In this document: positions 8,775 through 17,701 of the stretch, piece after piece | How positions within the stretch are numbered: the stretch's first letter is position 1 | Layout: each line of letters starts with the position of its first letter | Source: an uncultured Microbulbifer sp. | GTDB lineage: Bacteria > Pseudomonadota > Gammaproteobacteria > Pseudomonadales > Cellvibrionaceae | DNA: 64,000 bases | Reading direction: 5' to 3' | NCBI RefSeq assembly: GCF_947489355.1 | Contig: NZ_CANLDD010000015.1 | Span: 24,173 to 88,172 of the forward strand | The notes under the pieces: model-generated | Databases searched by the model: none | Told to the model about the DNA's origin: nothing | The model's input: only the letters and a program-made list of their open reading frames with translations | Program-made: the position numbers and the translations under genes

Positions 8775-9608
8775 ATGGCGTTGACGGGACGTCGAAAACT
8801 GCTCAATGAGGTGATATTCGGTACAGACACGCCTGCCGGGCGCAACTTTGATGTTTTTTTGATTTGGGCCATTGTGATTAGTGTGGGCCTAGTGTTACTG
8901 GCATCCATCAGCACTGTTGCCGAACATTACGGTCCTCTGTTGATCGCGCTTGAATGGGTGTTTACCGGGCTCTTTACGGTGGAATATATTGCGCGTATCT
9001 ACTGTTCAGCCAACCGGCGCCGCTATATTTTCAGCTTTTACGGGATTATCGACCTGCTGGCGATACTGCCCAGTTACCTGGCGCTCCTCTATACCGGCGC
9101 TACCTATCTGCTGGTGATCCGCCTGTTGCGGGTTCTGCGCATTTTCCGCATTCTCAAACTGGTGCGCTATTTACGCGATGCCAATATCCTCCTGCGGGCC
9201 TTTGGGCTGGCGCGGAGAAAAATCTTTGTGTTTTATTCCAGCGTGCTGGTGATGTGCGTTATTTTTGGCGCGTTGATGTTTGTGGTAGAGGGCCCGGAAC
9301 ACGGTTTTACCAGTATTCCCACCAGTGTCTATTGGGCCATTGTCACCATAACGACTGTGGGCTATGGGGATATCTCCCCGCAAACACCACTGGGACAGAG
9401 TATCGCTGCTATGACCATGTTGATTGGCTACTCCATTATTGCCGTGCCAACAGGCATTCTCACTGTGGAACTGGCTGGTGAAATGCATCGGGAGCGCATT
9501 CAACTGACCTGCCATAACTGTAGCCGCAGCGCCCATGACCCGGATGCGGAATACTGCAAATTCTGTGGACACAGGTTGGAGGATGCGGGAGAGGTGCAGG
9601 AAGCCTGA
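8775..9608 (+). CDS. Voltage-gated potassium channel family protein with C-terminal zinc ribbon
   Basis: This 277-residue membrane protein has six predicted helices. The S4-like helix YLLVIRLLRVLRIFRILKLVRYL carries arginines at every third or fourth position. The pore loop TTVGYGDISP is a K+-selectivity filter. After S6 comes a short tail, CHNCSRSAHDPDAEYCKFCGHRL, with two CxxC pairs that look like a zinc ribbon. Larger regulatory domains such as RCK are absent. It would act in the inner membrane as a tetrameric K+ channel. GGGGTGAG precedes the ATG. The zinc-ribbon role (assembly or redox/metal gating) is unknown. Confidence 0.85.
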   Translation: MALTGRRKLLNEVIFGTDTPAGRNFDVFLIWAIVISVGLVLLASISTVAEHYGPLLIALEWVFTGLFTVEYIARIYCSANRRRYIFSFYGIIDLLAILPSYLALLYTGATYLLVIRLLRVLRIFRILKLVRYLRDANILLRAFGLARRKIFVFYSSVLVMCVIFGALMFVVEGPEHGFTSIPTSVYWAIVTITTVGYGDISPQTPLGQSIAAMTMLIGYSIIAVPTGILTVELAGEMHRERIQLTCHNCSRSAHDPDAEYCKFCGHRLEDAGEVQEA

Positions 9609-9633
9609 ATCTTTCTGGTTCGGCGACGGGTAA

Positions 9634-10098
9634 TTACCACGCCTCCGGTACACGTACAGCAATCACTTGTGCCTCGGCGCACAGGCGTCCGCTGCTGCTC
9701 AGGTCGCAGTGCAGCACGGTTTTTCGGGGGCTGCGTTCGACGATAGAGGCTTCGAGTATCACCGGTTTGTCAATGGCGGCGGGAGCCAGGTAGCGGATTG
9801 CGAGTTTGCCGGTGGCGTACCAGATTATGCTTCCGGCGCCGATGTCGCGCCCGGTCTGAAGGTAGCCATCTGCGATGGCGGTGCACACTGTATGACAATC
9901 GATCACTGTGGCGATGACCCCGCCGTTTAAATAGCGTGCGGGACCGGCACTGTGATGGGCAGCGGGGGTGAATACGCAGCGGGTTTTATCCTCGCCGCTC
10001 CAGTAGCTTTTGATGCGCAGTCCGTGGTCATTGTCAGGGCCGCAGCCGAAGCAGTGATTGTCGGAAATCATGTCCTGGATGGCGGTTTGTTCAATCAT
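9634..10098 (-). CDS. PaaI/hotdog-fold thioesterase family protein
   Basis: This hotdog-fold protein of 154 residues has the segments CFGCGPDNDHGLRIKSYW and ARYLNGGVIATVIDCHTVCTA, the latter resembling the HGG region of PaaI-type acyl-CoA thioesterases. I prefer the internal ATG at 10098 because GAGGGG lies 6 nt upstream; an ATG at 10125 adds nine residues without a good ribosome site. It is divergent from the serine hydrolase at 10199. The substrate is unknown; similar proteins hydrolyse aryl- or fatty-acyl-CoA. Confidence 0.75.
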   Translation of the reverse strand: MIEQTAIQDMISDNHCFGCGPDNDHGLRIKSYWSGEDKTRCVFTPAAHHSAGPARYLNGGVIATVIDCHTVCTAIADGYLQTGRDIGAGSIIWYATGKLAIRYLAPAAIDKPVILEASIVERSPRKTVLHCDLSSSGRLCAEAQVIAVRVPEAW

Positions 10099-10198
10099 AT
10101 CGGCCCCTCGCTCTAGACGCGCCATACTACCGATTTGCGCCGGCGAGGGGAAGAAACTAACCTTGCGGGCTTCCGACAGTGTTACCGGAAATAGAGAG

Positions 10199-11344
10199 AT
10201 GGAAATATACGGCTTTTGTGCCCCCGGTTTTGAGGCCCTTCAGGATGCTTTCGCCAGGAATTTTCGCGAGTGCGGGGATACGGGGGCGGCCTTTGCGGTA
10301 CGCCAGCATGGCCAACTGGTCTGCTCCCTGTGGGCGGGCAGCGCGGACCGGGATGCGGAGTGCCCTTTTACCGAGGACGCGATTGCAAATGTATTTTCTG
10401 CCAGCAAGGGTGTGCTGGCACTGATGGCTCTACAGCAGGCGGATGCCGGCAAGTTGGACCTGGACCGTCCGGTGGCGGACTACTGGCCGGAATTTGCCGA
10501 GGGCAAAGCGACGGTTACTGCGCGTCAATTACTTTGCCATCGAGGCGGCCTGGTGGCTTTCCGCAAGCGTGTGGAAGACAGGTTGATTTACGATTGGCAC
10601 GCTGCCTGTGCGGAAGTTTCCCGCACTGAGCCCTGGTGGTCACCGGGTAGCCAGCAGGGTTATGCCCCTTTTTTGTATGGCTGGAGCCTCGGTGGACTGG
10701 TTGAACGGATTGCGCAAAAGCCGCTGCCAGAACTCTATCGAGAATCACTGGCCAACCCCCTGGGCCTCGATGGTGGTTTTGGTGCCAATGGCCACCGTTC
10801 ACACCGTATTGCGGATGTGGGCCCGCTGAAACAACCCCTACCGGAACTGCGGGAAAACGCCATAGGCCGGGCGATCAAGGAAGATCGTAAGGGTCCCGTG
10901 GCCATGGCATTCGGCAATCCTGTGAGTCTGGTGATGGGCACCAACGGCCAACAGTGGCGCGATGCACTGATTCCCGCGGCCAATGGCCATTTCAGTGCCC
11001 GGGACTTGGCAGCGGTTTACGGTGATCTGGCACTGGAAGCCCCAACTACCTTGTCGCGAGACTGGGTAACGGAGGCGTCGCGGGAGCAGAGCTGTGGCCA
11101 TGACAGGATACTGCTGGCCAAAGTCCGTTTCGGTTGCGGGTTCATTCTGAGTGGTGATGCGGCGGATTTACATTTCGGTGGAGCCCGGGGGTTCGGCCAT
11201 CCAGGTGCCGGCGGTAGTATTGGTTTCGCCGATCCGGAACGGGGGCTGGGTTTGGGCTATATCACCACGCGTTTGGGGCAGAGCCTGTTTATGGATCGGC
11301 GCGCGGTTGAGTTGGTGCGTGTGCTGTACGGTTTGCTGTCATGA
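10199..11344 (+). CDS. Serine hydrolase, class C beta-lactamase/esterase EstB family
   Basis: This 381-residue enzyme has the SxxK catalytic motif SASK (S67 to K70), followed by the penicillin-binding-fold helix VLALMALQQADAGKLDLDRPVADYWPEF. A tyrosine in PFLYGWSLGG is a candidate for the YxN position, and the third motif is probably near HPGAGGSIGFADPE. There is no signal peptide, which favours a cytoplasmic esterase over a beta-lactamase. The ATG at 10199 with upstream GAGAG is chosen over earlier in-frame starts that overlap the divergent thioesterase gene. It overlaps slyX by four bases (ATGA). Confidence 0.82.
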   Translation: MEIYGFCAPGFEALQDAFARNFRECGDTGAAFAVRQHGQLVCSLWAGSADRDAECPFTEDAIANVFSASKGVLALMALQQADAGKLDLDRPVADYWPEFAEGKATVTARQLLCHRGGLVAFRKRVEDRLIYDWHAACAEVSRTEPWWSPGSQQGYAPFLYGWSLGGLVERIAQKPLPELYRESLANPLGLDGGFGANGHRSHRIADVGPLKQPLPELRENAIGRAIKEDRKGPVAMAFGNPVSLVMGTNGQQWRDALIPAANGHFSARDLAAVYGDLALEAPTTLSRDWVTEASREQSCGHDRILLAKVRFGCGFILSGDAADLHFGGARGFGHPGAGGSIGFADPERGLGLGYITTRLGQSLFMDRRAVELVRVLYGLLS

Positions 11345-11568
11345 CAGAAGCTGTTCTAAAGCTGGTCGAGCGTATTGATGAACTGGAGGCCCGGCTGGCA
11401 TTTCAGGAAGATACGATCGCCCAGTTGAATGATGTGATTGCCAGGCAGGATGCCGATATCCGCCGTCTTTTAATCCATATGCGTGAGTTGATGCAGAAGT
11501 ACAGTGCAATCAGCAGTGAATTACCGGGGGGTGTCAGGCCCTCGGGTGACAAGCCGCCGCACTATTAG
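11341..11568 (+). CDS. slyX: SlyX family protein
   Basis: This 75-residue acidic coiled-coil protein reads LVERIDELEARLAFQEDTIAQLNDVIARQDADIRRLLIHMRELMQKY, the conserved SlyX pattern, ending in the usual PPHY. Its molecular function is unknown across the family. The ATG overlaps the TGA of the preceding serine hydrolase gene, so it is co-translated with it. Confidence 0.9.
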   Translation: MTEAVLKLVERIDELEARLAFQEDTIAQLNDVIARQDADIRRLLIHMRELMQKYSAISSELPGGVRPSGDKPPHY

Positions 11569-12247
11569 TCAACCCGGTAGTCCAAAGGCATTCAGCGACC
11601 GGCTTGGTTGTGACTTGTGAATGCTATTGGCGTGCAGGAAGTTGCCCCTATTTTTGGGACTACCCCTTGTGCGGTCACCTTCACTGACTGGCATATTAAG
11701 AAAACATAATGGGTCTGGTGCCACTTAACCGGGAGCGTAAGTTCAAAAGTGTCTAAGCAATGTTTGTCCTCTCGCGCCAAGGGTATTGACAAACTTTTCC
11801 ACATGCCTATGAGGAGAAAGTGGCGCCTCAAGTTGACGAGGTACAATTGTCACGGTTTTGTTTTACTTTTTATAACTTATTGTTTTTAAAGGAAAAAATA
11901 AAGAGTTTAAAAAATGTGCAAAATGCTGTGAGCCAGGGTTTATGCCGTTTGTCGCTGCCCTTTGTTTATTAATGCACAGAGTTATCCACAGAACTTGTGG
12001 AAGAAAAGGGTTTGACCGCTTTCTGTTCAAAAAATCTGCACGATAGTGCAATTTTGATGTGATTGATGATGTGCAACGGGGACTGGTTAGTGGAACCGGC
12101 GATCACTTCGCCGTAGTCTTTGCATGATTTTATTGGATGGATTCAGCCGTCAGTCAGCTTGCGCGCTGGATACTCCTGCGACTGTGCAGGAGCACTGTGC
12201 ACAGTGCATCCCGATACCCATAAAGTAAAAGTATGTTAGGAGAATCA
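11569..12247. other. 679-bp intergenic region before the OmpA lipoprotein gene
   Basis: I see no convincing gene. The middle part (about 11850-12060) is AT-rich. It holds a perfect DnaA box TTATCCACA at 11982-11990 and a one-mismatch copy near 11796, but too few boxes for an origin. The 3' end carries the inverted repeats described separately. The ribosome site TAGGAG of the OmpA gene lies at its right edge. Confidence 0.5.
12173..12207. repeat. Hairpin plus 16-bp perfect palindrome upstream of the OmpA lipoprotein
   Basis: CTCCTGC (12173-12179) and GCAGGAG (12186-12192) form a 7-bp stem with a six-base loop. Immediately after, GCACTGTGCACAGTGC (12192-12207) is a perfect 16-bp palindrome. 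They lie 40-75 bp before the start codon, so they could be an operator or a leader RNA structure. No downstream U-run is present, so this is not a terminator. Confidence 0.5.
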
Positions 12248-12898
12248 ATGATGAAACATTGGGTAGCAATTCTCGCTTTGGGCTCAGTGGTGGGTTGTTC
12301 CACTCTGGACCCTTACACCGGGGAAAGCAAAACCAGTAATGCCTCAAGGGGGGCTGGCATCGGTGCGCTCACGGGCGCCATTATCGGTGCGGCTACCGCG
12401 AGTAAAAAAGATCGCCGTAAGGGCGCGCTTACCGGCGCTCTGGGGGGTGCTGCTATCGGCGGTGGTATTGGCTATTATATGGACCAACAGGAAATGGCAC
12501 TGCGACAGCGCCTGGAGGGCACCGGTGTGGGCGTACAGCGCGAAGGCGACAATATCCGTTTGATCATGCCGGGTAATATCACTTTCGGTACCAACCGCTC
12601 TGATATCCGCCCGGGTTTTTACGACACCCTGGATTCCGTCACCGTGGTGCTGCAGGAGTTTGACAAAACCGCGATCCGCGTCAGCGGCCACACCGACAGC
12701 ACCGGTTCAGATGTCTACAACCAGACGTTGAGTGAGCAGCGGGCTAACTCTGTGGCGGGCTTCTTCAGTCGCAATGGCCTCTCCTCTGGCCGTTTGCAGG
12801 CCATTGGCTACGGTGAGCGCTACCCGTTGGCTGGCAATGATTCCGAAGCCGGGCGTCAGGCCAACCGCCGCGTGGAGCTCGAGCTCCTGCCGCTGTGA
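12248..12898 (+). CDS. OmpA-family lipoprotein with glycine-zipper domain (YiaD-like)
   Basis: The 216-residue protein starts MMKHWVAILALGSVVGC, a lipoprotein signal with Cys as the acylated residue. A glycine-zipper segment follows (GAGIGALTGAIIGAATASKKDRRKGALTGALGGAAIGGGIGYYMD), then an OmpA C-terminal peptidoglycan-binding domain (ITFGTNRSDIRPGFYDTLDSV; VSGHTDSTGSDVYNQTLSEQRANSVAGFF; GYGERYPLAGNDSEAGRQANRRVEL). It should anchor the outer membrane to peptidoglycan. The start at 12248 (ATGATG) is chosen because TAGGAG lies seven bases upstream; the in-frame ATG at 12233 lies before that site. Confidence 0.92.
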   Translation: MMKHWVAILALGSVVGCSTLDPYTGESKTSNASRGAGIGALTGAIIGAATASKKDRRKGALTGALGGAAIGGGIGYYMDQQEMALRQRLEGTGVGVQREGDNIRLIMPGNITFGTNRSDIRPGFYDTLDSVTVVLQEFDKTAIRVSGHTDSTGSDVYNQTLSEQRANSVAGFFSRNGLSSGRLQAIGYGERYPLAGNDSEAGRQANRRVELELLPL

Positions 12899-13191
12899 TC
12901 CATATTGCTTGTGTGTGGGCCATACTGTCGCCGGTACAGCGGCACTTGCTTCGCGAAAGGGCATCCAGTTGCCCAAACAGGCAAATATCCGGAGTTTTGG
13001 CAATTTCTTGATAACCTGGCCTGAAATACCGGCCCATCTGTGTAGTGTTGTGTTGATTTAAGAGCCCGTTATGGCCGGCTAAGGCGCTTACCTGGCCGGC
13101 TCAACGCCTTTTGCCGAAACAATCACCAGAGCGTTGTTGTCCGGCCGTGCTGTCAGTCAATCAGCCACTGCAGAAATAATGGAGAATAGCC

Positions 13192-13806
13192 GTGAGACGC
13201 CGCCAGCCTGTTAACAATACCCTGCGCCTGGCGTCTTTTCTTCCCGCGTTGTTTGCCACACTGGCCTTTGCTTGGCAGGACCGCGGCGAAGCGGTGTTTT
13301 CGGAAACCGCCGCTCACCTGGAAACGCAGTTCGCCGAGGCCGCGGTGGTGGCGCAGGTGGAGGTGATCGATATCCACCGGGATGTAGACAGCGCCCTTTC
13401 GGCGCCGGGGGTTACTGCGATTTCGGGTTATGTGTATTCCGCCGCGCCCAGCCGGGTGTGGAAAGGGGCGGTAGCCGAGCAGATCACCTTCCGCCTCGGC
13501 CTGGAGTACTGCGACAGGAAACTGGAAAGAGGTGGGCGCTACTTGATCTTTGCCGGGCGCGATATCTACGGCAGGCTGCAGCTGCTCAGTTGTGAGGCGG
13601 TTGTGGTGGAATCTGATGCAGCGGTACTGTTGGCAATACTCAGTGACTTGACCGCTCGGAGCCAAACCTGTTCACACCGGGCAAAGTTGTGGCGAAGCTG
13701 CCCTGGTTTGTTTCTGGTGCAGGGGTTCCTATCCACTCCGGAGCGGGTTAGGCACGCCACTTCGCGACTTGATTCCCGCAACCCCTTGGTTGCCCGGTTT
13801 ATATAA
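13192..13806 (+). CDS. Secreted protein with netrin/TIMP-like domain
   Basis: The 204-residue product begins MRRRQPVNNTLRLASFLPALFATLAFA, a likely signal peptide. Residues about 40-140 show the OB-fold pattern of bacterial netrin/TIMP-like domains: AAVVAQVEVIDIHRD...YVYSAAPSRVWKGAVAEQITFRLGLEYCDRKLERGGRYLIFAGRDIYGRLQLLSCEAVV. The first cysteine that eukaryotic TIMPs use to chelate metal is not visible after the signal peptide. The tail after about residue 152 (SQTCSHRAKLW...) does not resemble the family and may be a frameshifted or extended end. The role is unknown; location is inferred to be periplasmic or extracellular. Confidence 0.55.
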   Translation: MRRRQPVNNTLRLASFLPALFATLAFAWQDRGEAVFSETAAHLETQFAEAAVVAQVEVIDIHRDVDSALSAPGVTAISGYVYSAAPSRVWKGAVAEQITFRLGLEYCDRKLERGGRYLIFAGRDIYGRLQLLSCEAVVVESDAAVLLAILSDLTARSQTCSHRAKLWRSCPGLFLVQGFLSTPERVRHATSRLDSRNPLVARFI

Positions 13807-14121
13807 TCTCCGGTTTTAAGTCTTCCCACACTTACAGCAATCCAACCTCTAATAAGGGAGGCGGATTCCTTGAAGAACGCCAATGCCGGGTTATTCTTAT
13901 CAGTATTGGCGCCACCTTCTTTAGCGAATGTGCTTTGTTTTATCGGATTATCTGACACTGCCTTCTGGCGCCAAAAGGGCTCAAGCCACAGGTTTTACCG
14001 CAGGGATGCAGGGCGAGCGGCGCATAGCTACCAACGCTGTCCGCCGCCTGTAAATTGCATGACCGGGCTGGCCTTGCGACGGGTATTTTTCTGATTTTGG
14101 CTGGCGTCGAGAGGTCGCAGT
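13807..14121. other. 315-bp intergenic region with a possible promoter
   Basis: A TATAAT hexamer at 13802-13807 could be a -10, but there is no good -35. AAGGGAGG at about 13854-13861 precedes a TTG codon at 13870, yet the reading frame there encodes nothing recognisable. I see no other feature. Confidence 0.35.
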
Positions 14122-14586
14122 ATGAAGAAGCTACTGATTCCACTGATCATTTTGTTACTGATCATCGGCTATTTTATTTCGCGTGGTGGCGAGCACAAGG
14201 CAAAAGATGCGTATGATTCGATGAATCAGCCGCAGAGCGAGCAGATGAATGACAACTCGACGCCATCGGATACTGGCGACGATAGCGACACACCTCCTCC
14301 CAGCAACACGCCGACGCCCCCTGATGGTATGGGTAACCCGGACATGCAAACGCCACAGGAGCCGGATCAGGCAAACCCCAACCCTCCCGGAGCCAACACC
14401 ACTACCAGCCCCGGATCTGGTGCCGCGGTTGCAACACCGGCCGCTGGAACGCCAGATGCCAGCACGCCGACATCCACCGGTGTGGGTGGCAAGCCCCCGC
14501 AAGCCTCCACTGGCAACCGTGGTGATTCGACAGACAATACGGGCAATAAGGCGGACAAGGTTACCGAAGGGGCTTCTGCGGAGTAG
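14122..14586 (+). CDS. Membrane-anchored low-complexity Pro/Thr/Asn-rich protein
   Basis: The 154-residue protein starts with one hydrophobic helix, KKLLIPLIILLLIIGYFIS (residues 2-20), followed by Arg and a long disordered tail rich in Pro, Thr, Asn, Asp and Gly (PPPSNTPTPPDGMGNPDMQTPQ). No catalytic or binding motif is visible. The most economical reading is a single-pass inner-membrane protein with a periplasmic linker-like tail. GTCGCAGT before the ATG is a weak ribosome site. I do not recognise a family. Confidence 0.6.
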   Translation: MKKLLIPLIILLLIIGYFISRGGEHKAKDAYDSMNQPQSEQMNDNSTPSDTGDDSDTPPPSNTPTPPDGMGNPDMQTPQEPDQANPNPPGANTTTSPGSGAAVATPAAGTPDASTPTSTGVGGKPPQASTGNRGDSTDNTGNKADKVTEGASAE

Positions 14587-14752
14587 GGCAGCTGTTAAGC
14601 GTTGACAGCCCCGAAAACGGGCATCTCCGGCAACAGTACCTGGATTGCCGAAGTTGTGAGGCAGCGTTCAGATCAACCCTGGCAGGGATCGCAAAACATT
14701 GCGGAGCGCGCACGGGCTGCCGACGGAGGTGGCCCTTGCCCGTTGTGGAAGC

Positions 14753-15121
14753 ATGATTGAACATCAATGGTGTCGGGAACACGAGATACTCGAAGTCAAA
14801 CCTGTAGGAAAATTTTCTGCGGGGGATTTTCAGCAGCTTGCAGCCCAGATAGATCCGGTCATCACGGAGCAGGGCAGGATAGAGGGTCTGCTGATCAATG
14901 CGCAGGATTTTGCCGGTTGGGAGAGTTTTGTTGCACTGATTTCACATTTCCGTTTTGTACACGACCACCATAAACATATCCAGAAAATAGCCGTACTATC
15001 CGATAATCCCGTCCTAAGTTTTATGCCGAATCTGGTCTGCCATTTCATCAGTGCCGAAGTGCGCCCCTTTTCGCTGAGTGAGTATCCCCAAGCCCTGGAA
15101 TGGCTGGAAAATCCGGGTTAG
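14753..15121 (+). CDS. STAS/SpoIIAA-like protein
   Basis: This 122-residue protein has the alternating strand/helix pattern of the SpoIIAA-like STAS family: ILEVKPVGKFSAGDFQQLAAQIDPVITEQGRIEGLLINAQDFAGWESFVALISHFRFVHDHHKHIQKIAVLSDNPVLSFMPNLVCHFISAEVRPFSLSEYPQALEWL. These small stand-alone proteins are common in marine bacteria; their role is unknown, possibly lipid binding. I chose ATG 14753 (GTGGAAG upstream) over an earlier in-frame ATG at 14699, because the family starts here. Confidence 0.75.
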   Translation: MIEHQWCREHEILEVKPVGKFSAGDFQQLAAQIDPVITEQGRIEGLLINAQDFAGWESFVALISHFRFVHDHHKHIQKIAVLSDNPVLSFMPNLVCHFISAEVRPFSLSEYPQALEWLENPG

Positions 15122-15156
15122 CATTGGCCGCTTTTTGATTATTGCACGGAGTGTCG

Positions 15157-15960
15157 ATGAGTCCGGCATTGGCTGTGATTGCGGCGACCCCGAAAAACCT
15201 CTCCGCTGCCCAACTGTTGTCCAGTCAACTCGATTTCCCCTGCCTGGGCGTGGTTGATCCCAGGGAAATAGGCGATTTCCCCCGGGTTCTACGCTGCGCC
15301 GAGCGCTTGGAAGTGTGTGCGACTGGTCCTGGGGCGCCGGGGCCTGTCGCTGTGGATTTTGTGGGCGGAGCCCTGGCGCACCGGCGCAGGTTTGGTGGTG
15401 GCAGGGCGCAACCGGTTGCCAGGGCCATTGGTTTGCGACCGGGTTTTTATCCGTGTGTATTGGATGCTACTGCCGGACTCGGGCGCGATGCTTTTGTATT
15501 GGCGACGCTGGGTTGTGAGGTGCGGATGCTTGAGCGCAACCCGGTGGTGCGCCTGTTGTTGCAGGATGGCCTGCGGCGGTTGCAGGTGGCGGCTGTTGCC
15601 GATACTGAACTGGTCTCAGTCGCCGGGCGTTTGTCCCTGGTTGATGACGCCATTTCCGCAGCGGACTGGCTGGCACGGCAAGGCGAGGACTCCTGGCAGG
15701 TTGTCTATCTGGATCCCATGTTCCCGTTGCGGGGCAAGAGTGCCAAAGTAAAAAAAGAAATGGTGGCATTTCATTATCTGGTAGGTGCGGACAAGGACGC
15801 GGATAACTTGCTGGAACCCGCTATCAAAGCCTGCTATTACCGCACCGTGGTCAAGCGTCCCAAGCTGGCCCCCCACCTGGCCGGTAAAAAACCCAGCCTT
15901 TTTTTGCAGGGAAAGTCCGGGCGTTTTGATATCTATACCAAACATGGCATACCAAGCTGA
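15157..15960 (+). CDS. rsmJ: 16S rRNA (guanine-1516-N2)-methyltransferase RsmJ
   Basis: This 267-residue class I methyltransferase has the RsmJ signatures VDFVGGALAHRRRFGGGRAQPVARAIGLRPG, the SAM motif VLDATAGLGRDAFVLATLG, and the catalytic YLDPMFPLRGKSAKVKKEM. The C-terminal VVKRPKLAPHLAGKKPSLFLQGKSGRFDIY is also diagnostic. It methylates G1516 of 16S rRNA. ATG 15157 is preceded by CGGAGTG at a good distance; an in-frame TTG at 15142 lacks a site. Confidence 0.95.
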   Translation: MSPALAVIAATPKNLSAAQLLSSQLDFPCLGVVDPREIGDFPRVLRCAERLEVCATGPGAPGPVAVDFVGGALAHRRRFGGGRAQPVARAIGLRPGFYPCVLDATAGLGRDAFVLATLGCEVRMLERNPVVRLLLQDGLRRLQVAAVADTELVSVAGRLSLVDDAISAADWLARQGEDSWQVVYLDPMFPLRGKSAKVKKEMVAFHYLVGADKDADNLLEPAIKACYYRTVVKRPKLAPHLAGKKPSLFLQGKSGRFDIYTKHGIPS

Positions 15961-16130
15961 TCACGGTCCTTGCGCCATGGCTTAGCCTAGACAGGCTACC
16001 CGGACTTGCACAAGCCGAATTCTCCCCGGGAGGGTTGCCGGCGCACCACATTATTCGCGCTTTTTCCGTAACAATGTCCTGATTTATCTACACTGGCAGG
16101 ATAGTACCGGGTGAAGGTGCGGTTATGTTA

Positions 16131-17516
16131 TTAACAGTTCACTGCGTTGACCGCAAGGCCGCCCAGGGCGGTTTCCTTGTACTTGTTCTGCATATCGATA
16201 CCGGTCTGGTGCATGGTTTCAATCACGCTGTCGAGGGGAACTATGTGGGCACCGTCGCCGCGCAGGGCGAGGCGTGCAGCGTTAATGGCTTTTACCGCGC
16301 CCATGGTGTTGCGCTCGATACAGGGCACCTGGACAAGCCCGCCGATAGGGTCACAGGTGAGCCCCAGATTGTGTTCCATGCCGATTTCCGCCGCGTTTTC
16401 GATCTGCTGGTTGCTGCCGCCTTGCACTGCTGCGAGGCCGGCAGAGGCCATGGAACAGGCCACGCCAATCTCTCCCTGGCAACCCACTTCCGCAGCGGAA
16501 ATGGAAGCGTTTTTCTTGTACAGCATACCAATGGCGCCGGCGGTCAGAAGGAATTTCACCACCTGGTCCTTAAGATCACCATGTTTGCTGGGTTTGTGTA
16601 CAAATTCCACGTAGTAGGCGATGACGGCGGGGATGACTCCTGCAGCGCCGTTGGTGGGGGCGGTAACAATACGCCCGCGCGCGGCATTTTCCTCGTTTAC
16701 GGCGAGGGCGAACAGGCTGACCCAGTCGAGGATGGCCAAACCCTGGTTGCGCTCCTCCGGGGGTTGTTTATTCAGTTCCTGATACAGATCCGCTGCGCGA
16801 CGGGGCACGTTCAGTCCACCGGGCAGAATTCCCTGCTGATGACAGCCCCTCTCAATAGAGGCATCCATCACCTTCCAGATATTCCACAAGCGGTCTTTCA
16901 CCTCCTGTTCACTGCGAAACGCCTTCTCATTTTGCATGGCCAGATCGGCAATGGCCCAGCCGTGCTGTGTGCAGGTCTTCATCAGTTGTTCGGCGTTTTG
17001 GAAGTCATAGGGCAGCAGGGTAGCGATTTCCTCTCTGTGGGCGAAGTCCTCCTCAGACAGTACAAAACCACCGCCGATAGAGAAGTAACTGCGTTCAAAT
17101 AGCCGTTCTGGGCCCGAGTAGGCCTGGCAGGTCATACCGTTGGAGTGTTGAGGCAGGAATGTCTCTGTGTGGAAAGTCAGGTCACGATCGCGAATAAATT
17201 CGATCTTGTGGTCATTATATAATAGCAGGGCAGACGCCTGTTGGATCGCAGCCAATCGTTCATCGATACTGTCCACATCGATGGTATCAGGGGATTGACC
17301 CAGCAGTCCCATCAATACCGCCATGTCGGTGCCGTGGCCTAAACCGGTGAGGGCCAGGGAGCCGTAGAGGTGTATTTGTACGCGATCAGTCTGGGGCAGC
17401 TGTCCGTGGGCGCGCAGGTCCTGCACAAATTGGCGGGCAGCGATCATGGGACCCACTGTGTGGGAGCTGGAAGGGCCCACGCCGATTTTAAAGAGTTCGA
17501 AAACACTAATACTCAT
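16131..17516 (-). CDS. sdaA: L-serine ammonia-lyase, single-chain iron-sulfur type
   Basis: This 461-residue enzyme begins [24 protein letters not shown], the standard SdaA/SdaB N-terminus, and covers both beta (1-150) and alpha (170-461) domains. Cysteines for the oxygen-labile 4Fe-4S cluster are visible in [30 protein letters not shown] and the C-terminal AVNC. It converts L-serine to pyruvate and ammonia in the cytoplasm. It stands alone on the minus strand, with a 185-bp gap to CmoB. It could also be called sdaB or tdcG; sequence alone does not separate these. Confidence 0.95.
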   Translation of the reverse strand: MSISVFELFKIGVGPSSSHTVGPMIAARQFVQDLRAHGQLPQTDRVQIHLYGSLALTGLGHGTDMAVLMGLLGQSPDTIDVDSIDERLAAIQQASALLLYNDHKIEFIRDRDLTFHTETFLPQHSNGMTCQAYSGPERLFERSYFSIGGGFVLSEEDFAHREEIATLLPYDFQNAEQLMKTCTQHGWAIADLAMQNEKAFRSEQEVKDRLWNIWKVMDASIERGCHQQGILPGGLNVPRRAADLYQELNKQPPEERNQGLAILDWVSLFALAVNEENAARGRIVTAPTNGAAGVIPAVIAYYVEFVHKPSKHGDLKDQVVKFLLTAGAIGMLYKKNASISAAEVGCQGEIGVACSMASAGLAAVQGGSNQQIENAAEIGMEHNLGLTCDPIGGLVQVPCIERNTMGAVKAINAARLALRGDGAHIVPLDSVIETMHQTGIDMQNKYKETALGGLAVNAVNC

Positions 17517-17701
17517 AAATTACTCTTCGCCGGACTGCACTGTTTCGCAGCCCTCCCTGAGGGTATTGTTGCACCGTTTGGGGGCGAGCTTTGCCCCAGG
17601 GGACGCAATAATCAAGATCACAGCGGTTATTCCGCACAAAATTCTCCCAGTGGCGGGTTTTTCCAGATTTATGCATCCGCAGAACCGTGGCGTAAGAGAA
17701 G

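Noticed and set aside
10199..11344. Beta-lactamase resistance gene
   Set aside because: It has the fold, but no signal peptide and an EstB-like sequence; an esterase is more likely.
11982..11990. Replication origin
   Set aside because: There is only one perfect DnaA box and no dnaA, dnaN or gidA nearby.
13870..14094. 74-residue frame with a TTG start after AAGGGAGG
   Set aside because: The ribosome site is attractive, but the product resembles nothing and the composition is not protein-like; kept only as a note on the intergenic region.
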